Assembly: GCA_008360975.2 (NCBI GenBank)
Contig: CM039184.1
Location: forward strand, 44,463,797 to 44,527,796
Direction: 5' to 3'
Source: Lichenostomus cassidix
Taxonomy: Eukaryota; Chordata; Aves; Passeriformes; Meliphagidae
DNA: 64,000 nucleotides
The translations under genes and the position numbers were made by a program. The notes under the pieces are model-generated. The model was not told where the DNA came from. It saw only the letters and a list, made by a program, of their open reading frames with translations, and did no database searches. Within the stretch, counting starts at the first letter, position 1, and the number at the start of each line of letters is the position of its first letter. This document shows positions 34,266 through 46,800 of the stretch, piece by piece.

Positions 34266-36169
34266 TGATTGATTTCTATGACAATCCAGAGCAGTCCTAT
34301 TCAGTTAACAACCAGAAAACGTGCAAGCCTTCAGCTCCTCAAAGCACAATGAGGAGTTTCCTAGGTGCTTTCCAGTGTTTTCTTGGGAGCTCATGAGAAC
34401 TGCCCCAAGAGCGAACTGATGCCCTTCGCAAGCTACAGGCAGTGGGATTTTGCAGAACCACCTTCCATGCAAGCTCTTGCCACTGAGAGGCAACCTCCAC
34501 CAGTAAGACAGAAAGAGAAAAAAAAAAACAGAGCACAAACCAGTGACTGTGTAAGAGGAGCTTTGCAGGAAGCGTCAGTAAATGGAAAATACTGACAGTA
34601 TTTTCATGTACTGACAGTATTTCAGTATAGGCAGGATGTGGGGCTGTGCCTCTCCCGAGGCGTCCCTGCGCTTTGTACTGAGGCAGCACTTGAGCGAGGT
34701 GTTTTACATACAGTAACAAGATTAAGTGTTCCTGATCTGTGAAGGCAAAAAGTTTTATCTGGCATGAAATGACAGCGCTGTCTTTGCAACAGCTAGTTCT
34801 GAGGACCAGGGCAGCAGTGATACCTATCCTGATGGCTTCTGTGCCCTCTCTGAATGGCCTGGGGGACTCCTGAGCCCAAATTCTGCAACCAAGGGACCTT
34901 GCTGATGGTGACCACTCTGTTCTAGCATGGTGGACTGTCAAATCAGAGCAGGAACAATTTACTGCAAATAGGGATTTACTAAACCCATGGAAACCATACA
35001 TAAATTTTGTCCATTACATTAAAAGACCAAGATGGAGACTTGATGGTCTTTTTCTAACAGAATATATGGAGTGTTGTTTCTTTTTGTTGTTTTGGTTTTT
35101 GGTTGTTTTTTTACTGGGAACTCTGTGATATCAACATTTCTGAAGACAACGTCCTTAGCTTTCCACCTGCATGTCAAGGATGTTTTTCTGTTAAATTCCT
35201 AATTGTATCAATGAGGTTTACTCATTGTTTCAGAGCTACTAGTAACAATTAGCGTGCTGATGATCACTGATTAAGAAAAGAAGGGGGGGAAAAGTCTAAG
35301 GTAAATAAATCAACTTAAAAATGATCCCTTTCTGCAAACAACAGCTGCACAGGAAAAGGAAGACTGTTAGCCATCTTTCACTGATGCACAAGGCTGATCC
35401 AGTAGATGCGTTTCAAGTACTCTGCGGCTGCAAGTTAATATATCCTATGCTCCACAGGAAAGAACCATGCAGGAAAACAAAAAAAAAAAGGCAGAACAAT
35501 TGTGTGAACGAAGTGCCCCATCTTATTCTGAAAACATCTGTGCCTCTGAAGGTTTCATTCATTCATTTGGTTTATTTGGTGCACAAGTTGTGCAAGCATT
35601 AGCAGCCTGTCTCGGATAATAATAGAAAAAGCAAATGTTGATATAGAGATCCTTTGCCTTTTATTTGGTAGGACATGGACTTGGAAAACAGAAACCACTC
35701 AGGGGCTGAGGCTATATGGTGTATGATGAGATTTGGTATGGGGGAGGATGGCTGAGTATGTAATGCTAGGACTAGGGAATGGATAAGGAATGCCAGGAGT
35801 TTTGGAAATACTGGTTTATGGAGAGCCTCAGTTCACTAAAAATTACAGCAACGTTGGAGAAAAAGATTGCAGGGGTGAAAGAAATAGACGAAATGCAGAC
35901 TCACAAAGTTAGGGATGATTGTGGCACAAAGCTTCCAAAAAGCCAGGATTTTACCAGTCTACATACCACAATTTCCAAATTCTGACATGATCAGCGCAGG
36001 ACTCTGGTTTGGTGCAGAGGAGTATTCTGTAAAGGGTTAATGGTGAAGGAGCAACTGCTTCATTTTACATAGATAACACAACAAAGCCTGGAAATGCAAA
36101 TGCATTCAGAAAAAGTCTTTGAACAGTTTTTTTTTTTTTTCCTCTGAAAGTTGTAATGTTATGGAGATT

Positions 36170-36700
36170 TAAGAAAAGTCCTCACTGTTTATTGTCGAGT
36201 GTTTATTACAGCAGATGTCAGGAATGGCTGACAAGTTTATATAAAAAATTCCGGATCTTAACATTTTCCCAGTTGTTACTTTTCCTTTCCTACTGCTTCA
36301 TCTTTGCAGAAGAAAGGGATTAAAGTGATGTATTTTGTCGCACTTTTTCCTGCAGAGAATTAACCCTTGGTCAACAATGACAATGAAGACAGTGCAGCTC
36401 TATGGAAATTAACTTGACAGCCCATAAACATGAGAGCCTGTTGTTCATTGGATTTCATTTTAATAGGCATTAGCAACGTTTTTGGGTTAAGTAAGCAAAC
36501 AGAACTAGCCCTGAAACTATAATTTCATTTCATAGCCCTTTTCACAGAGATTAGCTATCAGTCTGAAAGGCCTGTGAGGCTTTTTAATTCAAATTGTACT
36601 GACTCTATCACAATTCCCTGTTGCTCCTAAAATGCTACAAAGAAGTAAACAAAATTCATTGTGCATTATTAAATTTCTTGGTATGTGTCAGATTTTTAAT
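36170..36700. promoter_or_regulatory. AT-rich stretch with paired FOX-type sites (candidate noncoding element)
   Basis: TGTTTATT occurs twice in 22 bp (36186-36193 and 36200-36207), the reverse complement of an AATAAACA forkhead-type site. The following sequence is AT-rich and of high complexity, with no repeats, for about 500 bp. Conservation is not testable here. Confidence 0.2.
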
Positions 36701-38269
36701 GAGAAATCTGATGTTGGAATGGTGCAAATCTGCACTGCTCTGCAAGGGTAGACGCTGCCTTTTCACAGATCTGAAGATAGGGTCTATTCTGTGACAGTAA
36801 TTATACTTAAGAAATTGTCAAAAGTACATATACTAGCTTAAGGAACAGCTAAGCATAATTCCCCTTCTCCCCAATTTTAGGCACAATTTGTGCCTGGGCT
36901 GAACTTGAATTGGGTACAAGCTCTCTGGGCTGGGGCACCAAGCTTGTGTCACTCCACAAGTTAATCAAAACAAAACCAAAGTATCATCTCACTACTGACC
37001 TTGATGCTATCATTCAGCTCATCCTCCTTCTCAACTATCTTGCCATCCCACATGTAATACAACTACTAACAGCTGGCTATGAACATGAGGATACTGTGCA
37101 CACATTCTTTGAGGGTCCAAGAGGGCAAAGTAACCACAGTGCTGAAGAACCAAGATGAGTGGTTTTAACAATCACTTCTGACTGAGACCTGTGTATGTGA
37201 AATTAAAATAACAGGGTTTATATTTGCTCAGACTAAACAATTCTTTCAGTCAAGAGAAAATATAGAGCTTCCTATGGGACAGTCAGAGCCTGCCAGTAGG
37301 AGTTTCCCCTGAGCCCACAGCTGGTGATGCTGGGACCATGCTGGATGGATGGCTCCAGTCTGCACAGAGGCACCAAACCTTGAATACTTTGGTGACCCTG
37401 AGCAGCTTAATGGAGCTGTACCACAGGGTGTCTGGCATACCAGAGAGCAGCCCCTATTTCAAACCAGCCCTGTAAAGCTGAGGACCACTCTGTAAGTGTG
37501 GCATAGTGAGTGCATTCTCCTGCGACCATGAAAAAACTGAGCCTGGATGGTCCTGGACAGAAGCCAGTTGGTGCTGATACCTGGTGTAGGACTGTACTGG
37601 AGCTTGCTCATAGGCTTGCATGGATAACACTAAATCAGGCTGGAGAAGGGTGGTCAGAGGGTGCTGACACTGAAGCATGTGACAGGAGGGCAAGCTGTGT
37701 GGCACTACTTCTCAAAGTATTGAGTGGATAGAATCGGGTGATTGATGGAAAATTGTTTTCTCAGGGATTCACAATTCAATCAACCATGCTTACATTCTTT
37801 TCATCTGCCTCAATGCAATTGTTTGTATAGACATTTGTGAACAGTCTTTTATTTATGAGTAGGCATTTTTAACAGATGAATGTATTGACACCTGAGCAGG
37901 GGTTCCCAGAAACACAAGCGTGCTCTCTCTGGAAGCGACTGCCCTGCCAGCCTACACATACACATTTACTTAATGAAAATGTGACTAGAGAAACAAAATG
38001 TAAAGGATACAGATTAGCCAATAAATGTCATTTATGTGTCCTGGTCAGGAAGGAAACCAGCTATTTTTAAAACAGGGTTTTATAAAAATAGCCAAATGTA
38101 GGCTTGCTCTGAAGAGGAAAAGCAGGAGTGAAAGATGCTCAGTAGCTTTCCTGCAGTACACAGCTTATTCACCATCCCTATTACAGGCCCAGACACAAGC
38201 AGAGTAGAGCCTTTCTAATGTCCTATCAATGTGCCTTCTCCTCTTTTAGCTAATTGTATCAGCACATAC

Positions 38270-38286
38270 AAAAAAAAAAAAAAAAA
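38270..38286. repeat. Poly(A) run, 17 nt
   Basis: An adenine homopolymer with no recognised retroposon body upstream. Confidence 0.9.
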
Positions 38287-38450
38287 GTCAGTAGAAATAT
38301 GCAGGACAGGGCTGAGCACTTCTGTGTGACTCTGATGCTCTGAGACTCAGGAAGCTAAGAAGCTCCATCCCTGGAAAAGTCTATGTCTCTGTGCTAAAGA
38401 ACAGTAAATAGTGTATTACGATCTTGTGTTTGACATCTATGATCTCAGCA

Positions 38451-38483
38451 GAGGGGAGGAGAAGGAGGAGGAGGAGGAGGAGG
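38451..38483. repeat. (GGA)n purine-rich microsatellite
   Basis: Repeated GGA/GAG triplets in a wholly purine stretch. Confidence 0.9.
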
Positions 38484-40784
38484 TTGTCATGAGGAAAACA
38501 TCAATGCATACTACCTAAAGGTTTCTGTTTCAAAGATTTTTCAAAAATGTTTTATGTGTTATTTGCATAGTTGCATACTATGTAAACATGAACTGAAATA
38601 TTTATTAAGATACTGCATATCCCTCTTGGTTGCCTCTCTCAGGCTGGCTTGGAACTATTATATCAGCTTTGGGAGGCTTGTGTACAACAAACAGCCCAGA
38701 GGCTTAATTTTGTGCAGCACATCCCAAGAAGCTACAACTACAAGCTCTGCTTCAGCAGAGTGTGAGGCTGGAATATAACAAGATATTGCTGTTTTAATGC
38801 TCCTGTCATAAGGGTATATAATGCATGGGAGGTAAACAGGAGCTAGTTATTAAAAATCAATTTACTCCAGTGTGTAGTGGAGTCTACAGTGCAGATATCC
38901 ACCATAATATGTAATGTAAAAAAACCCAACAGCTTTATTGTGAATCTCCTAGTACATGGATTACATTTTTTTCCTTGGAGTTGCAGTTCCCAGAAAAAAG
39001 GGAAGACTTGGAAATATGTTATTAAAACATTAAAACATTCCTGGACTGTTAAAAAAGGACACAGATGTTGTATTCTTAATCTCCTTTTTTGAAACTATTT
39101 TTATGATTTCACAGCCTTTATTAGTGAATTCACTTATTAGTGCATTTTTAGGTTTTCCAGTTCCACCTGCATTGACTACATGCCATAATTACCAATTAAC
39201 ATGATACCTCAAGGTGATTTTTTTTCAACTCTACCAAAATGGGAAATCTTGAGTTTATTCTCTAAATTAGTTGTAGCCAATAGCATAAGCTTTTACTGGG
39301 GCTGTTCCAGAATAGTACTTTTGATATCTGTTTCCAGTAGCTTTTAAGACTGCTGAATTTCAATGAATTTGAGAGTGCTATTATCCAGTGTAGGAGTCAC
39401 CTTCCCTGAACAGTCTGGAGGAAGAAAGGAAGTGTATGCTCTCCCTACTGAAAAAACATTATGTCCCTCAGGAAAACCTATTGCCTTCATGCTTTGAAAC
39501 GATGGCTTACTTTCACACACATAACCCTGCCATGTTTAAATGGCATTATAAGTGTGACAGACTCACGCATGTGAAAGGTTAGAAATGCTAGAATTATATC
39601 AAGATATATTCTGGGGGGGTGTTCTATGTGTGTTGTGATGTTGACCCTATGTATAGGATCATGTGCTGTTTCTCTGTAGATGCTACATCTTGCCTAGCAA
39701 GTTGCTTTCACATGACTCTAATACATCTGATTTAGTGATAAATACTGGAATGGAGGAAGTGAAGATTCTATCTTTTCTTCTGCCATGCACTGGACATCCC
39801 TTTTCATTATTCTTATTAATATCCAGTAGTATTAGACCTTCATGTGTCTGCATTTATTGTGAAATCACAGGTGAATATTTAACACCAATAAGGACATTTG
39901 GTATTATGAGAGCTGGATTATGCCAAGGCAGGTAAACTTTCTTTCAAAGCTATTCTAGGTTCATGTTGGTGATAGTTTGGGGAGAGGCAAGCCTTGGCTA
40001 CAGGCTCCTTCAAGGCATTTCCACAGCTTCAAAGGCCCTTTGGCTCATGAGGTTTTCAAAATTGTCTTCTTTAGACAAGGAGCAGGCACTGCAACCAGTG
40101 ACCAGATATCTCCCTCTTCCTCTGCGCTCCCAAAATACCACCAACCAGTCAGCTGAGCAAGAACTGCTGCTGCACAGGAGGGGTTCAGTGGTCACATTCC
40201 TGTTTTTTCTTCAAAAGCAGTCTCAGGCTGATCACCAGTCTGAATAACAAACCCAAAGCAGACAAGTTCATGCAGGAATGGCAGGAACCTCACTCAGAGC
40301 CAGAGCTCAGGTTTTGAAAAGCAGCAAGCACCCTGCCTCCAGGTTGTGAGGACTGTATGGCTGCATGTGCACACTGGTTTTAACTGTACTCATTCACAAA
40401 GGACTTTTTGCTGAGCTTAGTTAAATGGCAAACAAATGCCAAAGAAAGGATCATTGCAAAAGGTAACAAAGAAGTACTACTTTCCCGGTGCCTTTGTGAT
40501 TAGGACAAGGAATAGTAGCAAAGGAAACAGGAAACTTTATTCCTCACTTTCTACCCATGCAGTGAAGTATTATAGTACTAACATGGGAGGCTGCGGAAAT
40601 GCCATCCTGAAGAATTTTAAGGGCAGGATAGTAAATATCTGCCAGAAACAGATTAGGAATTGCAGATCCTACATGAGGGTAGAAGAGCCTTCTTGGCCAC
40701 CTGGGCAATGCTGGCTCATGTTCAGCCCTGTGGACCAGCACAGGCACTTCTCTGTAAGTGCCAGCTTTCCAGTCACTCTGCCCC

Positions 40785-40925
40785 AAGACTGACCCAACAC
40801 TTGGCCTTGTTGAACCTCATACCGCTGGCCCTGGTCCATCAATCCAGTCTGCACAGATCCCTCTGCAAATCATTCCTGCCCTCCAGCAGGACAACACTCC
40901 CACACAACACTTCCACATCTCCCTG
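40785..40925 (-). mobile_element. CR1 LINE fragment (ORF2, downstream of RT active site)
   Basis: The plus strand reads ACTTGGCCTTGTTGAACCTC followed by CACAGATCCCTCTGCAAATC. This is the antisense of the CR1 ORF2 stretch that encodes the RDLDRL...MRFNK type segment. Short, with both ends missing. Confidence 0.65.
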
Positions 40926-42163
40926 ATGAACTTTCTGCTTCGTCACCCGTGCAACTGTGGCTGTTATGTGGCACACCCACCAGCTTAGAGACAATTACAC
41001 CACACTCTATTGTGTGCAAGTGCATTTGGCATCCCCTGCTCTGTACTGACATGACTGACTCATCACTGGAAAGACTCTTTGGAAGAGTGAGGTAAGTCCA
41101 TCTCACTTTGCCTGCAAACTGGATTGATCGTTTTCCCGTAAGAACAACCAAAACTCTCTTTTAGGAACTGAATTTCAACCCTTTTTCCATCACACTCCAT
41201 CATCCCCACAACCACTGAGATGGTTGATGTAAGGAGGCATAAAAGCCTTAGTTTAACTACTGCACTGTGCTAGCAGTAGACACTAGAGAAAAAGAATAGC
41301 TAACAGATTTTTTAACTCTATTAAGATCTCATTTTAAGATTTCACATCTCAACAGAAAAAAGCAGTGAGAGTGTGGCTCACACCGTCTTGAGGGGACAAA
41401 TGAGCTTAGACAGCTCAGCAGCCAAGGAGCAGAAGATGGGGAGTTACCGAGCAGGACAGCTCGATGCCAAGAGCAAGCAGGGAGCTGATGTGCCACCAGC
41501 TTCATCTGAATATTCAGGAAAGTAAGTTAAATGGTGACACCTTGTCCTGGCACATATCCTATCCTCTCCTGTAAAACAAACCCTGGCACACAGCACATGT
41601 CGTGTCACTTGCTTTTTTTCTTTTGGAGGAAGAGTGAAAAAATTCTGCACATTTGCAAGACATCTGCACTTAAAGCCACAATACCATGGTATGTAGATGA
41701 CTCTGCCCTTCAAAAAATAAATCCTGGGGCATATTTTCACTGAGTGCTTTGTGCCCTGTCCTTGCTAGACCATGGAGTCTTAAGACTACAGTCACAAAGA
41801 TTAAAGCAGAAGCATTGCAAAGACAGAAGGTATCCACCACCCTAGGCAAAGATTTCTAAATTAAGATGAGTTAAAGCCAGTGGTACCTGAAATGTCAGAG
41901 AATTAATAGTGTTCCTAAAATTACCTGTGAGTTTCCTGGCTGTTCACAGCATGGAGGAAATGCTTTCGAGGACCAGGGTGGTACATGTGAATCAGCAGCT
42001 GTCCCTGCCAGAGAATTTGAGAAATAGCTCTAAGAAAATATAAGTGTAACAGTAAATAAGGTCAGTGTGGCCATCATTAACAGAGTAGACTGAACTCAGG
42101 AGCAAGGAACCTGTTTTCCAAGGAGGTTATTCGGCACTTAGTGGTTTGCCTCTCAGGTGACAA
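40926..42163. other. Intergenic DNA, no gene seen
   Basis: No recognised gene or repeat. Two overlapping frames of 93 and 98 codons on the minus strand have no known domain. Confidence 0.55.
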
Positions 42164-42979
42164 TGTTGGTTATGGTATCAGTGTCAGAGACTGAAATAGT
42201 TCATGCCTCAAACATTGATATAAAGTTTTGCTCATTATAACAAAAAGTGTATAAAGAAGCTACAATCAAAGAAGCCTCCCTGAAGATACCTGACTGGGAC
42301 TTTGGACTGGAAGTCAAACTGCTGAGATTAGATAGAGGGAAACCTATTGTTCAGTCATCTCAGGCTGAGGGAAAGGAATGCATCCACAGAGACCGAAGCC
42401 ACCAGCTGTACTGAGAATAATTTCTGGCTGAGTTTGGGGTGGGGGCAGAGCACAGCTCACAGAAGCCAGGTTTACACAAACTGGTCCAGCTGTGGAACCC
42501 CCAACCCCACAGGCCACATCCACCAGACTTTCACATGAGAGGCAGCTGAGGGGGAGTCACAATCTATCAAAGACCCCCAAAGTGCTCCCCAGAGGCCTTG
42601 CACCACAGGACTGCAGGTGATGCAAGCAGAGTCTGCTGCTAGAGACTGCCCCTCCCCTGGGGGACATGCCTGGAAATTGCCCCTGGCCTGAGTGTATATT
42701 AACCCATGGTATCCTGTGCTTCTGGGGGGACCACCATCACCAAGAAGACCGGCTGGAGAGGATCAACGTGACAACGTCAGGATCCACGGATGGTGATATT
42801 CTCTTTCTCCCTCTTTCTGTCCCTCCACCTCTTTTCCTACTTCTCTTTTTCTCTCTTTTCCTCCCTCTCTCATATTTTCTATCAAATAAAACTCATACTA
42901 TTGACTGGCATATGGTCTCGTTTGCACATTAATTCGGGCAGAGGTATTTCCAAAGAACCTTAATATTTGGATCATAACA
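42164..42979 (+). mobile_element. Probable solo LTR of an endogenous retrovirus
   Basis: The right part has LTR-like organisation in the plus orientation: a TATA-like GTATATTAA at about 42695-42703, a long pyrimidine-rich tract at about 42803-42880, an AATAAA at 42885-42890 and about 90 bp of downstream sequence. It ends GGATCATAACA at 42979, the form expected for an LTR that begins TGTTATGATCC. A diverged counterpart, TGTTGGTTATGGTATC, begins at 42164 and would give an LTR of about 816 bp. No internal retroviral genes flank it, so it would be a solo LTR. Target-site duplication is not evident, and the left boundary is uncertain. The 88-codon frame at 42666-42932 is not considered a gene. Confidence 0.5.
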
Positions 42980-45900
42980 ATCAGGGACTGTGAATGAGCT
43001 GGCTTCAAACAGAACATTCCCCTTGCAAGTTACAGATTTAACCAGAAAAGGTGATCAGAAAGAAAGACTCCTCAAAACTCAAAGGTCATGTCTCTTTCTT
43101 GACAGAGAAGTGGGTGTTTCTCTGGTGGTAGGAAATTATTCTTCTGTGGAGTATAAATTTTGTGAAACATCATAAACACGGGGTTCAAGCTTCCCCTAGA
43201 AATTCATCCCTCTGGCTCTTCATTCAGGCCAAATCCAGGCTGAAGAAGTGCCCATGGTAATCCATTTAAGATCACAGCAAACGTCTCATGACAGCAGCTG
43301 ACCTTACAAGAATGCCCCTTCACTGTGGCAGAGACTTGACACAGATCCTTGAACTTGCAAAACATTTATTATCTTGAACCACTGCATAGGGACATCGCAT
43401 TCCCAAGCCTTGTTCTCCATTTGCTCTTCAATCTGAAATCCAGTCTGTTCAGAAGAATTCAAGTTAATGTTTTGCAGTATTTATTTTCAAATATTTGAGC
43501 TGGCTTGGGGAAAGCAGGGTGTTTTCATCTCCACAGTAGCAATTTCTCAATGGAAATAGAAGTGAGTTACTTTTAAGCTAAAGGAATCAATCGTTTTCAG
43601 CTGGTTAATAATGAAAAGAAATTACATTCAAGAGTTTGCATTATCAAAGCCTTCTATTAAGCATAGAAAGAGAAAGATAACAGAGCACAGCTCCAGGCTG
43701 GGGTGGCGATATAACATTATCCCTATTCCTCCTCTATTACAGCTCTTGAAATGATCTGCAGACTGCACCTCAAGACAGCTTAAGACAAAGGGTCCCACAG
43801 AGCCAGAGATAAGCACCATGTTTTATCACGGCAAATTCCTTTGGTCCTCTTGACTCAAATTGATATAATCTAGACTGGAGGCCAAATGTTCATGCACCCT
43901 TTGATATCTTTCTCACTGTATAAAGGGACCACAAATGGAGCATAAGTATAATTTATATATTATATAACCTCACTTTTCATTGTCTCTGTGGAGACTTGCT
44001 AACTACAAGACTCAGGCCCAGAAAGCTCACATTGATTCATTTGTTGTTTCTCCAAAGTATAAAATGGCAGTTGTATACCTGAAAATACCAGTGGCTGCAC
44101 TGTAGCTTCACAAGGAGAGATAAATAAAGCATCCAGTGTTCAGAAAATACCACAAGGGCCTGTCTTGGTGAATCTGCTGATCACCACAGCATCCGTCAAG
44201 CAAAGTCTTCTCAGAGAAAAAGCATCTGTGTTTGAGACTTCTCATACATCTGACAGCTCAGGAGGTGACTCACACACCATGGGATGGGGGGCTGGTGTAG
44301 AGTTAAACTGGCCAGCTTTGGTCAAAATCAGCTCTGAGAGCAGAGACATGGGTGGGGAGAAAGGAAAATGGCCCCATTGTTAGAGTCATGCCCACACTGG
44401 GGCCAAGGCAGCAGGAAGGCTACTGCCACTTTCTTTGCCTCCCCCAAGAAAACCTGGGCTCCATATGTTTCGATTTCCTCCACTGAGGAGCAGTCAGTGC
44501 CACTGGGCTGCACGAACATCTGGGGCTGCACGAACATCTGGGGCTGCACATTCAGGGGATCAGTGGTGGGCAAAAGCAGGCAGTGTCTGCTTACACCTCA
44601 CAGCAGCTCTGGCAGGTGGTACCCAGGGATTGTGGCACTTGGGGATTTGGTGTCAGTAAAGTTAGGGTATATTTGCAGTCACTGTACCCCAACCTGTGCT
44701 ACCTGAAGCAGGGAGAAGGAGGTTCATGACAAAAGGAGACCCAAGTGGCCAGCACAGAATGAGGTAGCCTTCTGGGGTCTGATACTGCTCCCCTTAGAGT
44801 ATCCATCTCCCCCTCCTTAGTCCTCTGCACCAGAAATGTTCTCAATTAAGTGGCTCTTAAAGGCATGCAGGCTAACTCTGCTGTTTAACAATAGTTAGTA
44901 GCAACACATAGATAACTTCTCTTTATCTTCCTTATCTTACATTAATCCAGGAATGTGTGTTTACATTCCAGATTTCTAAGTATCATGCTTCTCATGTGTG
45001 CCTGATTCTTAATGACCTCCTGAATAATTCATTCTAAAAGCCTCTTTATTTTCTTCTCTCCAGTTTAATTAACCTCTTGGTGCAGTTAGTGGGATTTTAC
45101 CATAAAAGCATAATGCATTTTGCATTAGTGTGTAACTCATGCTGGAAGAATCTAAGTCTAGCCACTAAAGAGTTAATGGCAGATTCTGACTTAATACCAC
45201 TTTATTATGGATGATGAATAATAACAGATAATTTTCTTTATACGCTTGAGGACTGCCTTAGGATACTAAGGAAGGAATGCTCATCCTGCCCAGCTCCTTG
45301 GCTACACGCTTGCCACCCTGCACTGAGGCAAGGGCAGTATCCTGCATCTGTTTCTGATAGAGTTCTCCCTACACTTGTCAAAAGGCTGAAGAAGGCTCCC
45401 AAATCTGTGCTTATACTCTGCCAGAGCTTCAGGTGCTAAATGTTATGGGTGATGCTATTACAATGTCAGGAGGCTCTTGACTGATACATGAGTTCCCAGG
45501 TGGTGCCATTTCAGGTTCCTACCAATAGAGCTCATTGACCACCCCATCTAAAGACTTGGAATTCGTCAGTAGAAAAGAGCATTTTTCCTTTGAGATGTAA
45601 GTTGGCAGTGATTATCAATAACTGTGAGCTAAAGCTCCTTGTCCAAGGAGTTAGACCATTTTCTTCAACGAGAAATCTTTTTTTAGTTTGCAAATAAAAG
45701 TTGCTGTAACACGGTAGTAGAAAAGTCTTTATGAATGCCCTTGTATGAGGTATCTTATTCCCAATTTGTCATCTGTTCCAGGGTTTCTAACTGCTCTGTG
45801 ACTGCTCGCAAACTTACCCGCCTAATTTCACAAAGTTTGGGGGTATTATTCTTTCTCTTACAGGCATTAGGAAATGGCGATACAACAGTGAATAAAGAAA

Positions 45901-46299
45901 ATAAAATTATCTCCAGGTCTGTCATCTGGGTGGGGACACCCAAAGAATCTTTTCTTGCTCATCCCCCCATGGTACTTTACCTGCAAAGTTAGGTTTTCTG
46001 CAAGATGTCCCCTGTGCTCATACATGCTCTTAGCTTGTCTATGGCTACTGCAGGGGGAGACGACCCTCCTGATGCCATTTATCCCATCTCTGGGCAAGGT
46101 TCTGTATCTCTTTCTTGGTAGAAAGCTGTACTTGACCAAGTCATGATTGGGTACCTTTAGTGCAATAATTCACAGTGGACCAATGAAGCATCACTTTGGT
46201 GCTGTGGTGAGGGGTGATATGGGGACACATCAGGCTGTTCTGGGCCAGAACCCAGAGGATGTGCAAGAGGTCACGAGAGCAAAGATCTGTGTTTTAACT
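42980..46299. other. Intergenic DNA, no gene seen
   Basis: No supported gene. Contains an 18-bp tandem repeat at 44505-44547. Around 44930-45240 the sequence is AT-rich and dense in homeodomain-like sites, without further support. Confidence 0.55.
44505..44547. repeat. 18-bp tandem repeat, about 2.4 copies
   Basis: The unit GGGCTGCACGAACATCTG occurs at 44505-44522 and 44523-44540, followed by a partial third copy GGGCTGC. Being a multiple of three, it gives repeated peptides in the overlapping frames of both strands, which makes those frames look more gene-like than they are. Confidence 0.9.
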
Positions 46300-46610
46300 T
46301 GGGCCTGTGAAAGATAACCCATCATTAGATAAATAGGCTACTGATTAAGCCCCAGCTGGTTTGGTCTGGAGTAATTAAGGCTGAGTCTTTAGCTGGAAAA
46401 AGTGACATTGGCTTTAAATCAGCCGTGCAACCATTTCAGGAAACAGATTCTCTCATGCCACTCTATTTTCACCCTAACTATTGTCCGGGTTCAGATTGTC
46501 AAAACACGCCGTGGCAGTTATTCACTGTTAATTATTTGATCCTTTCTTAAGATCCTCTTGTGCAACCGCTTTGTTATGCAATAAACAGCAGCAGGTTGCC
46601 ACACAGGCAG

Positions 46611-46800
46611 CGGGGCGCGAGGAAGCCGCTGTACCTTAGATAAGCGGCGGGGTTGGCGGGCAGTGGGGCCGTGGGTCGGGCTCGGGGGGCTCCGGGAGGG
46701 CAGAGCTTCCTATGCAGAAGCTGCACCAGTGCTTTGGCTTCCTGAGCATCTGCGGCTCACGGGACAGGCAGGCCCCACCACGTTCCCAGTAAGAGCCGTT
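46611..46800. promoter_or_regulatory. CpG-rich mini-island with GATA site (candidate enhancer or noncoding promoter)
   Basis: About 14 CpGs fall within 190 bp, most of them in 46611-46695 (for example GCGGGGCGCGAGG and AAGCGGCGGGG), in an otherwise CpG-poor region. A perfect AGATAAG lies at 46638-46644. The block just left (46300-46600) is rich in TAATTA-type and FOX-type (ATAAACA) sites. A 100-codon minus-strand frame over the island (46636-46938) has no recognised domain. I consider a distal regulatory element or the promoter of an unannotated noncoding RNA possible. Confidence 0.4.

Larger units (their letters stand above)
34266..40784. other. Intergenic DNA, no gene seen
   Basis: This block includes a 220-codon minus-strand open frame at 34339-35001, the longest in the intergenic DNA. 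It has no recognised domain and is not accepted as a gene. Other contents: a 17-nt poly(A) at 38270-38286, a GGA-repeat at 38451-38483, and an AT-rich, motif-dense stretch at about 36170-36700 that could be a noncoding element. Nothing else was recognised. Confidence 0.55.

Noticed and set aside
34339..35001. 220-codon minus-strand open frame, longest in the intergenic DNA
   Set aside because: No known domain, no splice or promoter context, and overlapping frames exist on both strands. Chance open frames of this size are expected in tens of kilobases.
42666..42932. 88-codon frame within the LTR-like block
   Set aside because: It covers the pyrimidine tract and poly(A) signal of the putative LTR and codes for low-complexity Leu/Phe/Pro sequence.
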